Source: Chitinophagaceae bacterium (GTDB lineage Bacteria > Bacteroidota > Bacteroidia > Chitinophagales > Chitinophagaceae). Taken from it: a DNA stretch of 16,191 nucleotides. Below, in pieces: positions 1-9,500 of this stretch (position 1 is the first letter of the stretch; every line of letters starts with the position of its first letter). Where the stretch lies: assembly GCA_947378615.1 (NCBI GenBank), contig CANCKV010000013.1, forward strand, positions 1 through 16,191, written 5' to 3'. The notes under the pieces were generated by a model. That model was given only the letters and a program-made list of their open reading frames with translations. It ran no database searches and was not told the origin of the DNA. Made by a program: the position numbers and the translations under genes.

Positions 1-2423
1 CTGGTATTACGGCTAATCCTTATACTTTCAATGGGTTAACAAATAATATCTCTTACACCTTTACGGTAGCTGCAAGAAACAACTTAGGTACTGGTTCATC
101 TCGCACAACAAATTCATCAACGCCTTCTGCCATCACCATTTGGAATGGTACAACTTGGAGTGCAGGTGTTCCTGACCAAAACCAAGCAGCCGTCATAGCG
201 GCACCATTAACAAACAACACACCTCTTGAATGTACTAAGTTTACTGTGAACCCAGGTGTGACTTTTATAAACAACAGTACTTTGACTATTGACAGTACAC
301 CTATTACCATCAATGGAACGGTAAAAGGTACTGGAACAATAGTATTGTCTGGTTCATCAGCACAAACAATTGCCGGAAAAGGTGTGGTAGGTAATATTAC
401 CGTCAGCAATCCCTTTGGTGTATTGGTTTCAGGCGGAGACAGCCTTGCGATTACAGGTATATTAAACTTGCAATCTGGAACGCTGACTACAGGTGGTAAT
501 GTGATTCTGAAGTCAACTAGTATCACGAATAGCGGTATCCTTGGTCCAGTTGGAACAGGAGGAAACAATGGTTCCATTTCTGGTAGCATCACGGTGGAAA
601 GATTTATACCAAAAGGTTTCCGTGCTTATAGGGACATCAGTGCAAATGGTGTGTTCAATACGTCAAACTCCCTGTTCAATACTTGGCAGGAAAGTGGTAG
701 CTATTCCAATAATGGATATGGCATGTTCATCACCGGAATTTTGGATACGATTGTAAAACATAATTTGGTGGATGCTTCAACAGGAATCGACCACTCTTTG
801 TCGGGTTATGCCTCTGCCTACTTTTACAAGGCTGGTTGGAATACCGTCACTAATACAAAGACAACAAAATTAAATCCGTTCCAGTCATACCGTGTGTTGA
901 TTAGGGGTGACCGTAGCTTCGATTTAGATACAACACCTGTCATAGCCATTGCAGGACCGCTTGTATTGGCCATGCAAAATGCGACCACGCTTCGTACAAC
1001 AGGTGTGCCGATTACGGGAGATGTGACATTCACCACAAATGGTATTACCAATGCAGTGACAGGTTCCACCTACAACAGTACTGATTTTGGATTGGATACT
1101 GCCATGAAAGGTTATTCCTATTTGGCAAATCCATACCCTTGTCCAATTCTGTTTGATGATGTCTATGCTAGTTCATCAAATATCAAGGCAAGCTATTATT
1201 ACCTCGACCCTACAATAGGTTCTACAGGTGCATGGGTATCCTACAATGCCTTGAGCCATACATCTAGCAATCCTAAATCTGACGTTGCCTTGTATGGCAA
1301 ATACATACAGGCAGGACAAGGCTTCTTGATTGGTAATGATAGCAGCAATTCACCAATTGTAGTATTGAAAGAATCTTTCAAGACAACTTCCACTAATTCA
1401 AGGACAGCCGTGTTTGGGGCATCAACCACTCCTAATAGCAGTATCCGTACGAGTCTATTGAAATTGAGTGGTAATAGTTATCTACCAATGGATGCAGCAG
1501 TTGCTGTCTTTGGAAGTCAATTCAGCAATGGATTAGGAAAAGAAGATAACACCAAAATGAGTAATTCGAGCGACAATCTTGCAATTGCAGAGGGTGGACA
1601 CAGCTTTTGTATCGATGGCAGAAAACCTGCATTAACATCAGATATTCTCGGATTAAGCCTCGGACAATTGAGTGGTAATGATTACAAATTTGTAATAGAT
1701 GCAAGTGCCTACATCAGGAATGGTGTTGCACCATATTTGGTGGATGCTTTTACACAAAAGGCAACCCCTCTTTCTGATGGTATTGATACGATTGCCTTCA
1801 CAGCAAAAGCAAGTGTGGCTGCAACTTATCAAAACAGGTTCAGCATCATCTTCAAGCCAACGACTCTTGCAGTAAACAGTATTGTTGCAACTGCTACTGC
1901 AAACGGTAACGTTGCAACCATCAAGTGGAACACGGTTGGAGAAAAGGGTGTTGCCAAGTGTGAAGTTGAAAAATCAACTGACGGTTCTAGCTTTAATAAA
2001 ATTGAACTACAATCTGCCAAGAATACTGCAACTGCTAGCTATACTGCAACTGACAATGACGCAACAGCCGCAACCAACTACTATCGCATCAAGGTAATCA
2101 GTACAGACGGAACAATTGCATACAGCAACATCGCTAAGGTTATTGATAACTTACAACCTACAACTTACAACTTATTCCCAAATCCACTGACAGGTAAGAC
2201 CCTGAATGTTCAGTTAGGAAATGTGGTTGCAGGTAAGTTTGTGGTAAGCATTTACAACAGCTTGGGGCAAAAGGTGACTGAACAAGCTATCAACCACACA
2301 GGTGGTAATGGTACTCATTCAGTAAACTTTGAAAGCTCAGTTGCGAAAGGTGTTTATAATGTAGTGATTAGAAATGTAGATAGTAAGGTACAAGTGTTTC
2401 AATCAACACTATCTGTTCAATAG
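1..2423 (+). CDS. T9SS type A sorting domain protein, 5' end outside window
   Basis: The reading frame is open from the first complete codon at position 3 to the TAG at 2421-2423, with no stop, so the gene starts upstream of the window; an internal GTG at 246 is not a credible start. The first ~45 residues look like the end of a fibronectin III domain (YTFTVAARNNLGTGS). A beta-strand repeat module follows, beginning near WNGTTWSAG with repeated GTGTI/QTIAGKG/GNITVSN-like strands, then a region of about 400 residues with conserved Gly/Asn turns. From about 1870 comes an Ig/Fn3-like domain (VEKSTDGSSF ... YYRIKVISTDG), and from about 2170 a type A T9SS sorting domain with the LFPNPL motif and a closing KGVYNVVI strand. 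No enzymatic domain is visible in the part shown; a catalytic domain could lie upstream. The protein is predicted to be exported and surface-anchored or released. Its C-terminal ~720 residues are paralogous to the C-terminus of the lyase at 3574-10431. Confidence 0.9.
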   Translation, partial: GITANPYTFNGLTNNISYTFTVAARNNLGTGSSRTTNSSTPSAITIWNGTTWSAGVPDQNQAAVIAAPLTNNTPLECTKFTVNPGVTFINNSTLTIDSTPITINGTVKGTGTIVLSGSSAQTIAGKGVVGNITVSNPFGVLVSGGDSLAITGILNLQSGTLTTGGNVILKSTSITNSGILGPVGTGGNNGSISGSITVERFIPKGFRAYRDISANGVFNTSNSLFNTWQESGSYSNNGYGMFITGILDTIVKHNLVDASTGIDHSLSGYASAYFYKAGWNTVTNTKTTKLNPFQSYRVLIRGDRSFDLDTTPVIAIAGPLVLAMQNATTLRTTGVPITGDVTFTTNGITNAVTGSTYNSTDFGLDTAMKGYSYLANPYPCPILFDDVYASSSNIKASYYYLDPTIGSTGAWVSYNALSHTSSNPKSDVALYGKYIQAGQGFLIGNDSSNSPIVVLKESFKTTSTNSRTAVFGASTTPNSSIRTSLLKLSGNSYLPMDAAVAVFGSQFSNGLGKEDNTKMSNSSDNLAIAEGGHSFCIDGRKPALTSDILGLSLGQLSGNDYKFVIDASAYIRNGVAPYLVDAFTQKATPLSDGIDTIAFTAKASVAATYQNRFSIIFKPTTLAVNSIVATATANGNVATIKWNTVGEKGVAKCEVEKSTDGSSFNKIELQSAKNTATASYTATDNDATAATNYYRIKVISTDGTIAYSNIAKVIDNLQPTTYNLFPNPLTGKTLNVQLGNVVAGKFVVSIYNSLGQKVTEQAINHTGGNGTHSVNFESSVAKGVYNVVIRNVDSKVQVFQSTLSVQ

Positions 2424-2529
2424 TGATTAGTGATTAGTTGTTAGTTATTAGTGTTTAGAAGAATGATAGATATTTTTAAAATGTTAGTTCTTTACTAACC
2501 ACTAATAACTAACCACTAACAACTAACCA
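2424..2529. repeat. Inverted repeat built from heptamers
   Basis: Two 35-nt arms, 2424-2458 and 2495-2529, are reverse complements at 30 of 35 positions, separated by a 36-nt AT-rich loop. Each arm is itself a run of 7-nt units: TAGTGAT, TAGTGAT, TAGTTGT, TAGTTAT, TAGTGTT on the left, counting from 2421 inside the stop codon, and ACTAACC, ACTAATA, ACTAACC, ACTAACA, ACTAACC on the right from 2494. As RNA it would fold into a long AU-rich hairpin directly after the stop codon, which may protect the 3' end of the mRNA. It looks like a repeat element rather than a classical terminator. Confidence 0.75.
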
Positions 2530-2534
2530 TTATA

Positions 2535-2573
2535 GGATGCTGCCCGTGTTTGAGTGTTTAGCGGGTAGCGTCC
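2535..2573 (+). terminator. Stem-loop terminator candidate after the first gene
   Basis: The arm GGATGCTGCCCG (2535-2546) pairs with CGGGTAGCGTCC (2562-2573) over 12 bp: ten Watson-Crick pairs and two G-U pairs, around a 15-nt loop. It is followed by the T-rich stretch TTGGTTTTAT. It is the most GC-rich stem in an otherwise AT-rich intergenic region and lies 112 nt after the stop codon. A Rho-independent terminator is the simplest reading. A repeat element or small RNA is possible, because both wobble pairs are of a kind that would keep the stem intact in RNA on this strand only. Confidence 0.55.
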
Positions 2574-2643
2574 TTGGTTTTATCTTCTGTTGAAACGTTA
2601 ATGTTGTTAAATAATAATTTAACTGCACTGACTTAAACTTTTA

Positions 2644-3021
2644 ATGCTCGATGACTTAGAAATAGACCATCTAGGTGCAATCCGAGTTTTCAAAGTATCA
2701 GTATTAACTTGCCAAGGTTTAATCCGACCTTGCAAAGGCTGAATGAGAGTATGCAAAGTATTGATGAGAGCAAGCAAAGGATTGATGAGAGCAAGCAAAG
2801 GATTGATGAGAGCATTCAAAGTCTCAGGAAATGACCAGCAAGGCTCAATATTAGGCATCAAGGGGTCAAGAAATGACCATTAAGGTTCAATCCGAGCATG
2901 CAAAGACTCAGGAAATGACCATAAGGGTTCAATCCGAGCATACAAAGGTTCAGGATATGCATACAAAGACTCAGGAAATGACCATCAAGGTTCAATCCGA
3001 GCATGCCACTTTGGGGCATGG
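2644..3021. repeat. Array of about 18 diverged 21-nt units
   Basis: The region divides without insertion or deletion into consecutive 21-nt units (starts at 2644, 2665, 2686, 2707, 2728, 2749, 2770 and so on to 3001). Units share a CAAAG or CAAGG core near position 6 and fall into types: GACCATCAAGG...ATCCGA, GCATGCAAAGACTCAGG... and GCAAGCAAAGGATTGATGAG. Two adjacent copies of the last type (2770-2811) are identical. In 2875-3000 the first two types largely alternate, giving a partial 42-nt higher period. Neighbouring units differ by many substitutions yet spacing is kept. The last unit (3001-3021) contains a 6-bp hairpin, CATGCC/GGCATG. Function unknown; no gene is supported on either strand. 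Confidence 0.85.
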
Positions 3022-3103
3022 GAAATATAAAACAGGGTAAGGGATATTTAAAATCAATGAGTTATTACAAATATCAAGGTAAAATTCCTCATAGGAAATT
3101 GTT

Positions 3104-3159
3104 AATTCGTAATTATTAATTCGTAATTGACAATTCGTAATTCGTAATTCATAATTAAT
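3104..3159. repeat. Heptanucleotide repeat AATTNNN, eight units
   Basis: Eight consecutive 7-nt units run just ahead of the small gene at 3169: AATTCGT, AATTATT, AATTCGT, AATTGAC, AATTCGT, AATTCGT, AATTCAT, AATTAAT. The constant half is AATT. It ends 9 nt before the ATG at 3169, so it forms the leader or promoter region of that gene. It resembles the short tandemly repeated heptanucleotides known from cyanobacteria, but that is a likeness of form, not a shown relationship. Confidence 0.8.
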
Positions 3160-3168
3160 ATAAATAAA

Positions 3169-3417
3169 ATGCAAATAATTTCAAAGAGTCTCAGGTTTTC
3201 AATGGCACTAATCTTATTAGGTTTCTGCTTGAATGTACAGCTCAATGCACAAACCCCTGCCGACGATCCGGGCATTGGAGGACCAGGTGTCGGTGCTGCT
3301 CCTGAAGGTGATGGTTCGCCCATAGTTCCTTTTGATGGGGGAATGAGTTTGATATTGTTGGCTTGTGGTGTCGGATATATGATAATGTCTAAAAAAGATG
3401 TATTGATTAAAGTTTGA
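3169..3417 (+). CDS. Small exported protein with PID-CTERM-like sorting tail
   Basis: This 82-residue protein has three parts: a signal peptide (basic start, hydrophobic core, cleavage probable near LNAQ, about residue 27), a short Gly/Pro/Asp-rich linker (GIGGPGVGAAPEGDG), and a C-terminal PFDGG motif at about residues 54-58. The motif leads straight into one hydrophobic segment (MSLILLACGVGYMIM) and a lysine-containing tail. This is the layout of the small Bacteroidota proteins annotated as PID-CTERM domain proteins, named for a PIDGG-type motif; here Ile is replaced by Phe. The role of the family is unknown to me, and the tail is thought to be a sorting or membrane-anchoring signal. The gene is isolated, with repeat DNA upstream and a palindrome 10 nt after its stop. 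An uncharacterised small membrane protein is the fallback reading. Confidence 0.75.
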   Translation: MQIISKSLRFSMALILLGFCLNVQLNAQTPADDPGIGGPGVGAAPEGDGSPIVPFDGGMSLILLACGVGYMIMSKKDVLIKV

Positions 3418-3427
3418 TGGATAGATA

Positions 3428-3458
3428 GACCTGACAGGTTTTCAAAACCTGTCAGGTC
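3428..3458. repeat. 31-nt near-perfect palindrome, possible terminator
   Basis: GACCTGACAGGTTTT (3428-3442) and AAAACCTGTCAGGTC (3444-3458) are perfect reverse complements around a single C. It lies 10 nt after the stop of the small gene. As RNA on either strand the stem would be about 13 bp once a loop opens. No long T tract follows. Its symmetry suits a bidirectional terminator or a mobile REP-like palindrome. From memory, very similar CCTGTCAGG palindromes recur between genes of other Bacteroidota, but I cannot verify that here. Confidence 0.8.
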
Positions 3459-3573
3459 TGCGGTTTCTCATTAAGCAAAAACTTTTATGCCCCCAATTAG
3501 TAAAGGTGCTTTTTCCATTGGTTTAATGCTTTAATTATAACAGTAAACGACTTGCTAAATATCTCATGTGGTT

Positions 3574-6500
3574 ATGAAGAAGTTTAATTATTTACTTATT
3601 TTATTATTGTCTTTCCAATTAATTGGATATGCAACCACTTATTTCTATGCGGGAAGTGGTGACATTACAAATATTGCCAATTGGAGCACTAATCCAAATG
3701 GAATAGGAACTCCTCATCCTGCAAATTTTACGACTGCAGGACAGGTTTTTAATATTCAGAATACATCATCTGCCACATTAATTGCCGCATGGACTGTTTC
3801 TGGAACGGGATCTATTATACAAGTGGGTGATTCTACAAACGCTTGTACCTTAACCATACCTACAGGATTTACTGTGACTGGTACAATTTCCGTTTCCCCA
3901 AATGCAATATTGAATATTGCAAACGCAACCGTACCAACTCTTGGAATTTTGTCAAATAATAGCACTATTATCTACAGTGGAACAGGAATTCAGTCTTTGC
4001 AGGGTAAAACATATTCTAATTTATCTGTCTCTAACAACTCAGGTGGGACATTAAATGCAAGTGGGAATGTTACTGTAAACAATTTGCTTACCATACTAGA
4101 TGGTGCGACCCTAAATATGGGTACCTATAGTTTCACTTGTGGAGGGGGGCAGTATAATACTAATTTTTCTACAAGTAATGGAGGTGGTTCAGGTACGGGC
4201 AAACTCTCTACTAAGAATACAAGTGGTTCTGGAGCAATTACCTCTAATTATAACTCTTATACTTGGAATTTCACAGTAGAGTATGCTGCATCATCAGGAC
4301 AAACTACTTCTAAAGGCACTCAAACGTACCTAAACTTTATTAGTGCTAATAATAGTGCTAATGGTGTTGGTTTATATACGGGTGCTATAGTTACTGGTAC
4401 GCTAACCATAAATGCTGGTTGTACATTGAGTGTGGGAAGCACCCAAACACTTGCTGGCAATTTCAATACTAGTGGTACAGGTATTCTTTCTGTGGGGAAT
4501 ACCTCTAGTACACCATTGCCTTCTGGAGAAACTTATTCGTTTGATGTTTATTACAATAGTACCTCTGCACAGACTATTATGGGGGGCACTTATAATGGAA
4601 TTTTAAATACTACTGGTGGTAATAGAACATTTAGTAGTGATACCACTATAACTATCAATAGCACTTTTACGCAAGGTAGTGGTACCTTTTCAGCAGGTTC
4701 TAGTACCGTATTATTTACTGGAAGTAGAACCTTACCTAACATTCCCTTTTATAATTTAGTACTTGGTGCGGGTACATTCAATACTCCTTCTTCATTAACG
4801 GTGAAAGATGATTTGACTATTCTAGTTGGTGCCACATTTAATGCACCAACTGGTACATTAAACATAGGTGATAACTTTACTAATAACGGTAGCTTTATTC
4901 ATAATAATGGCACGGTGGTTTTTAATGGAACTAGTCAGTATATATATGGTAATACTACTTTCTACAACTTCACAAAGTCAATAGCAGCCGCCGATATGCT
5001 TATTTTTCAATCTGGCAGCACGCAAAATATACAAGGTTTATTAACCCTAAATGGGGCTTCCGGCAAACTATTAAGTGTCTATTCAAGTGTTATAGGCAGT
5101 CAGGCAAATATTAATCCGCAAGGTGGAAGAGTAATCAATTATTTGGCAGTAAGTGGGATGAACAATATGAACGATTCTGTTATAGTTGCTTCTAATTCTT
5201 TAAACTACGGCAATAATACGAAGTGGGTACTAGGAAATCCCAATACTACAGGCGATTTAGAAGCTGTTCCAAATACATGGTCAACTGTTAATGGAAGTTT
5301 AGCTATAGATACCAACCATTACCGTTTAGGTTCAAGATCGGTAGCTTGGAATTGGAATGCCAATGATACCTTGAAGATTACTGGAATGGGTTTTGACCCC
5401 TCGCTCTTGGGAAATTATAGTTGGAATACCGTAGATCTTAGTATTTACAATACCGCAGCCAAACCCGATAGTTTAAAATTACAATTCTTTGATAAGTATA
5501 ATAGATTGAGGTATTTCTTTTCTGTTCGTCTCAATTATAAGGGTTGGTATGAGACCATAAGAAGTTATAGGTATAATATATTTAAGCCTCTCTCCGCACC
5601 AACCACTACAGATTCTATAACTACGGTTTACATCATTGCCCCAAAACAGGGTAATGGTCAGCTAAATTTTGATAATGTAAACTGGATTTACAAACGAACA
5701 GGAACACCTATGACACTAGTGATGCCCGATAGTTTGGTTAAGAATGCTGGTCTTGGTGGAGGCTCCTACCCTATTTATGATGATAACACCATTTATAATC
5801 TTTCGCCCAATGTGACTAAGACAATACCCACTGCATCTGAAATAGCAGATTTTATGGCTGTTAAAGCCTCATTTATGGGTGATATAGTTGCAGCTAGTTC
5901 TGTTACTTCTGCAGAGATTGCGGCTGCCAATAGTTATTTCGCTTCACAAGGATATTCATTAAATAGTGATGGTACGGCAAAAGGAAATGCTATTTGGGGA
6001 TTATTTACTCCTCAAGGTCCTTATGCTTCTTTTACCAGTAATTTTAAAACATTTGCTTATGCTTGGTACCTAAATAATGATACGGTTAGTTTGAATAAAG
6101 CAACCATCATGCTTCGATATTTTTTAGATAATGGAAATTTTGCTGGTGGTGCTTACAAAATTGGCACGTATGATTCTCCTGATTTTTATATTGGTTTAGC
6201 CTTGTTGGCTGAAAAAATTTATGCTGTTGATACCGCATTGTATAGTGGGTTGGCGAATTATGTAAAGTGGGATTTAGACTATGGAATGGCTTGGATGCCA
6301 GATACAGTTTACAGTCCTGTAAGTACAGATAATCCAAGAAAGCAATTGATGGGGTATATGGCTTATCCTTTATTATTGATAAGAGATACGGCTACTGCCA
6401 TACAAAACCTAAGAGGGTTTAATCAATTTATTTCTATTTTCATGAAACCCAATGATGGGCAAGAAGATAACATAAAGGTGGATGGTTCGTGTTTTCATCA

Positions 6501-9500
6501 CCAAGGGCATTATTACAACTATACACAACCATTGTATGTAACATTTGCACAATGGTTGTATCATTTGCGTAACACTCAGTTTAAACCAGATTCGGTTACC
6601 TACAAAAGAATTAGGGATGTTGTATATACTTTTTTCTTGCAGCAAAATGTTTTCAATACTTCTTATGGAAATAAAGGGGAAGGTCAGTCCGACTTTTTTA
6701 CTTTGTATAATGGTAATAAATATCTCTCTAGATTGGCTAATCTAGGAAAAGGGATTACAGGTAGTGTACCAGACTATTTGCTTGGTTGTGCTTATAATAG
6801 GGTTTTTGCAGGAATTAATGATTCTACTTTGCCTACAACTAGTTATCCTGCAGAAGCATTTCCCTCTGGGTTTACACAATTGAACTATGCTACTTTAGGC
6901 CTGTTTCGCAATCGCAATTGGTTATCTACCATTAAGATGCTCAATACCGATTTTTGGGGGGTAGAATGTGGACTCTCGGGGTCTAGTGGTCAGCGTAGAG
7001 ATGTATATAGTCGTTATCTTCCTTATGGAAGCATTGATATATTGTATGCGGGGGCTTCAAATGATTATGGTATTAGTCCACTAGGATATACTTTTGATGC
7101 TTTTAAATATAACACTGGGTTTGACCATCGTTTTCCAAATGGTGCGACAACCATAGTTTTGAACATGGATTCTTTGGCATGCAACGAACCTTATGGAAAA
7201 GAATTTGCTTATACTGGTTCTCTAGCAGGGTCTCTTAGTTTCCAAAATAGACCTACTAACTTCTCTTTTAAAACAAGGGGAGACTTTGGCTTAAGTGCTA
7301 TGAAATTTCAACAGGCATCCTATAATTTTAATTCAGGTTGCAAGGGCCTTCAAAGAGATACTACCTTTAAATTTCAGAAGAGTTGGTTTGCCTTCGATTC
7401 TATCATTATATGTCTTGGATCGGGCATACAAAATAAGAATGGTGTGAATAAGACTTCTACCAATCTTTTTCAACTCACCGATTCTGCTCAAACAATTTAT
7501 GTCAATGGAACTGCGGATAGCAACATAAGTTTTAATAAGGATTTGTTTGGTACTGGACCTTATCAATTAATCACTCCATACCAAACTGGTTATTATGTAA
7601 AATCAAGTGATTCGTTGCATATTACTGCGGGTAATCAACAATTTAATTTGAAGGTAGATGACTCTATTTATTCATCTAAGGGTAGATGGGTAAATGCGTG
7701 GATTGACCATGGAAAAGCACCGACTAATAAAGGATACGAATATGTAATTATGCCAAATACTAACCCTGTGGCACTAAAAGCCTTCTCGGACAGTATGATT
7801 AACCCAAATTCTGCTTATTATGTTGTAAAGCAAGCAGATTCTATTATGCACCGTGTATATTATAAGCCAAAGAATATACAAGGATTTGCCATTTTCCAAA
7901 AAGTAGATGCTATTATGGATTCTACAAGTCTAATTAAGTCAGTGAGCAAAGCTTGTTATGCGATGGGAATCAATCAGGGAGATTCTTTATTAAGCCTCAC
8001 TGTGGTTGATCCTAACCTAAATCTTAAACAAGGTACTGCGGTATCTGGCCCTTATCCTCCAAACTTGATTAATTACTCTACTTTATCTTCATTATTAATG
8101 ACCATTAGAGGTAGTTGGAGCTTTGTTTCTAATGACACCAATATTCATATCATCAGTACTACTGATACTACCACAATTCTACAGGTAAATACACAGTATG
8201 GCTTGCCAACAGATGCGATTTTTACATCAAACTCAACAACATGGAATGGGATTTCATGGAGTAAAGGAACTCCGAATAGTAGCAGAAAAGTCATTGTAAA
8301 TGCAAATTTGACCAATACAGCCCTCCTTTCTTCTCAAAGCCTCTCTATCAATACCTCGGACACTATCTTTAACGATGGCATTATTAAAATCAGTTCTGGA
8401 AACCTTATTAATAACGGTGTTGTCAAAGGGAATGGAAATACATTGATGAATGGTAGTGCCCGACAAACTATCAGTGGGAATGGAACAATTAGCAACCTTA
8501 CTATCAACAATGTAGAAGGAGTAGTGATTAGTAATGGAAACCATTCTCTTAGTATCAATGGTGTTTTGACTTTAGTAAATGGACAACTCTTAACTAATGG
8601 GAATCTCGTATTAAAATCAGATAGTAATTCTACAGGTGTATTATCACCTTATGGTATCAATGGGAATGGGGGAAGTCTGAACGGAACGGTTACTGTTCAG
8701 CGGTATATTTCTGCCAAGACAGCCCGTAAGTATAGTTTTATTGGATGTCCAATATCCCAATCAATACATGACTCTTGGCAACAGCAAATTTATATTACAG
8801 GCACTGGAACAGGAGGAAGTTCTTGTGGCAATTCGCTTGGCAATGGCGTAGTTTCCACAGATAGATTCAATGATAATGGCTTTGATGTTACCCCAATAAA
8901 TGTTCCAAGTATGTTTATCTATAACCCTGTTCGGGTAAATGGTAGTCGATGGATTAGTATCCAAAATACTACTAACACCAATCTTTCTCCTGGAATAGGA
9001 TATAAAATCAATATAAGAGGGGATAGAAACAGTGCCAATGTCACCTGCTTAAACCAATTAGATTCTTATAATCCTACTGCACCCGAGGCAGTGACATTGA
9101 GTGCAACAGGTGCTGTAAATTCAGGGGATGTCTCTGTCTCCTTAAATGACCCTGATATTCATCCCTATACCTTGTTAGCAAATCCTTATCCGAGTCATAT
9201 TAGTTTTACTGCATTTCAAGCAAATAATAGCAACACCTTCAATAAGATGTGGTCATACAGTCCAATGGGAAATGGAAACTATACCACTTATTCGGCAGGA
9301 GTGATTGCAAACGGGGCGATTGGTTACGACAATACTTCAGGCGATTATTTGGCGAGTGGTCAGGCCTTTTTTGTACAGGCGAATGCGGCAGGTAATGTCA
9401 CGTTTCATGAATCCCACAAAATTGGACTCCCCCCTCCTAATACAAAATACTTTGGAACAAATGCTAATCTAATGGTTCGAATTGGGTTAAGGGATAATAC

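Noticed and set aside
246..248. GTG as start of the first gene
   Set aside because: The frame is open to the window edge and the upstream codons continue a fibronectin III-like domain and the same module seen in the giant lyase.
53..592. 179-residue open frame on the minus strand
   Set aside because: It lies fully inside the + strand T9SS gene, is proline/valine-rich as expected for the antisense of Thr/Asn/Gly-rich coding DNA, and shows no domain or start signal.
2619..2861. 80-residue minus-strand frame with heptad repeats
   Set aside because: It is a translation of the 21-nt array; the same frame is broken by stops in neighbouring units and starts at a TTG inside a unit. Kept as a finding, not as a gene.
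2644..3021. CRISPR array
   Set aside because: Units are 21 nt, contiguous and diverged, with no constant repeat alternating with unique spacers and no cas gene.
2992..3323. Minus-strand frames rich in NYELRI-like repeats
   Set aside because: These arise from reading the AATTNNN heptamer tract in two frames and overlap the start of the small + strand gene; such peptides are typical spurious calls.
3568..3573. GTG start for the giant lyase
   Set aside because: The ATG two codons later begins with the Met-Lys-Lys of a normal signal peptide, and the GTG overlaps an out-of-frame ATG without a better ribosome site.
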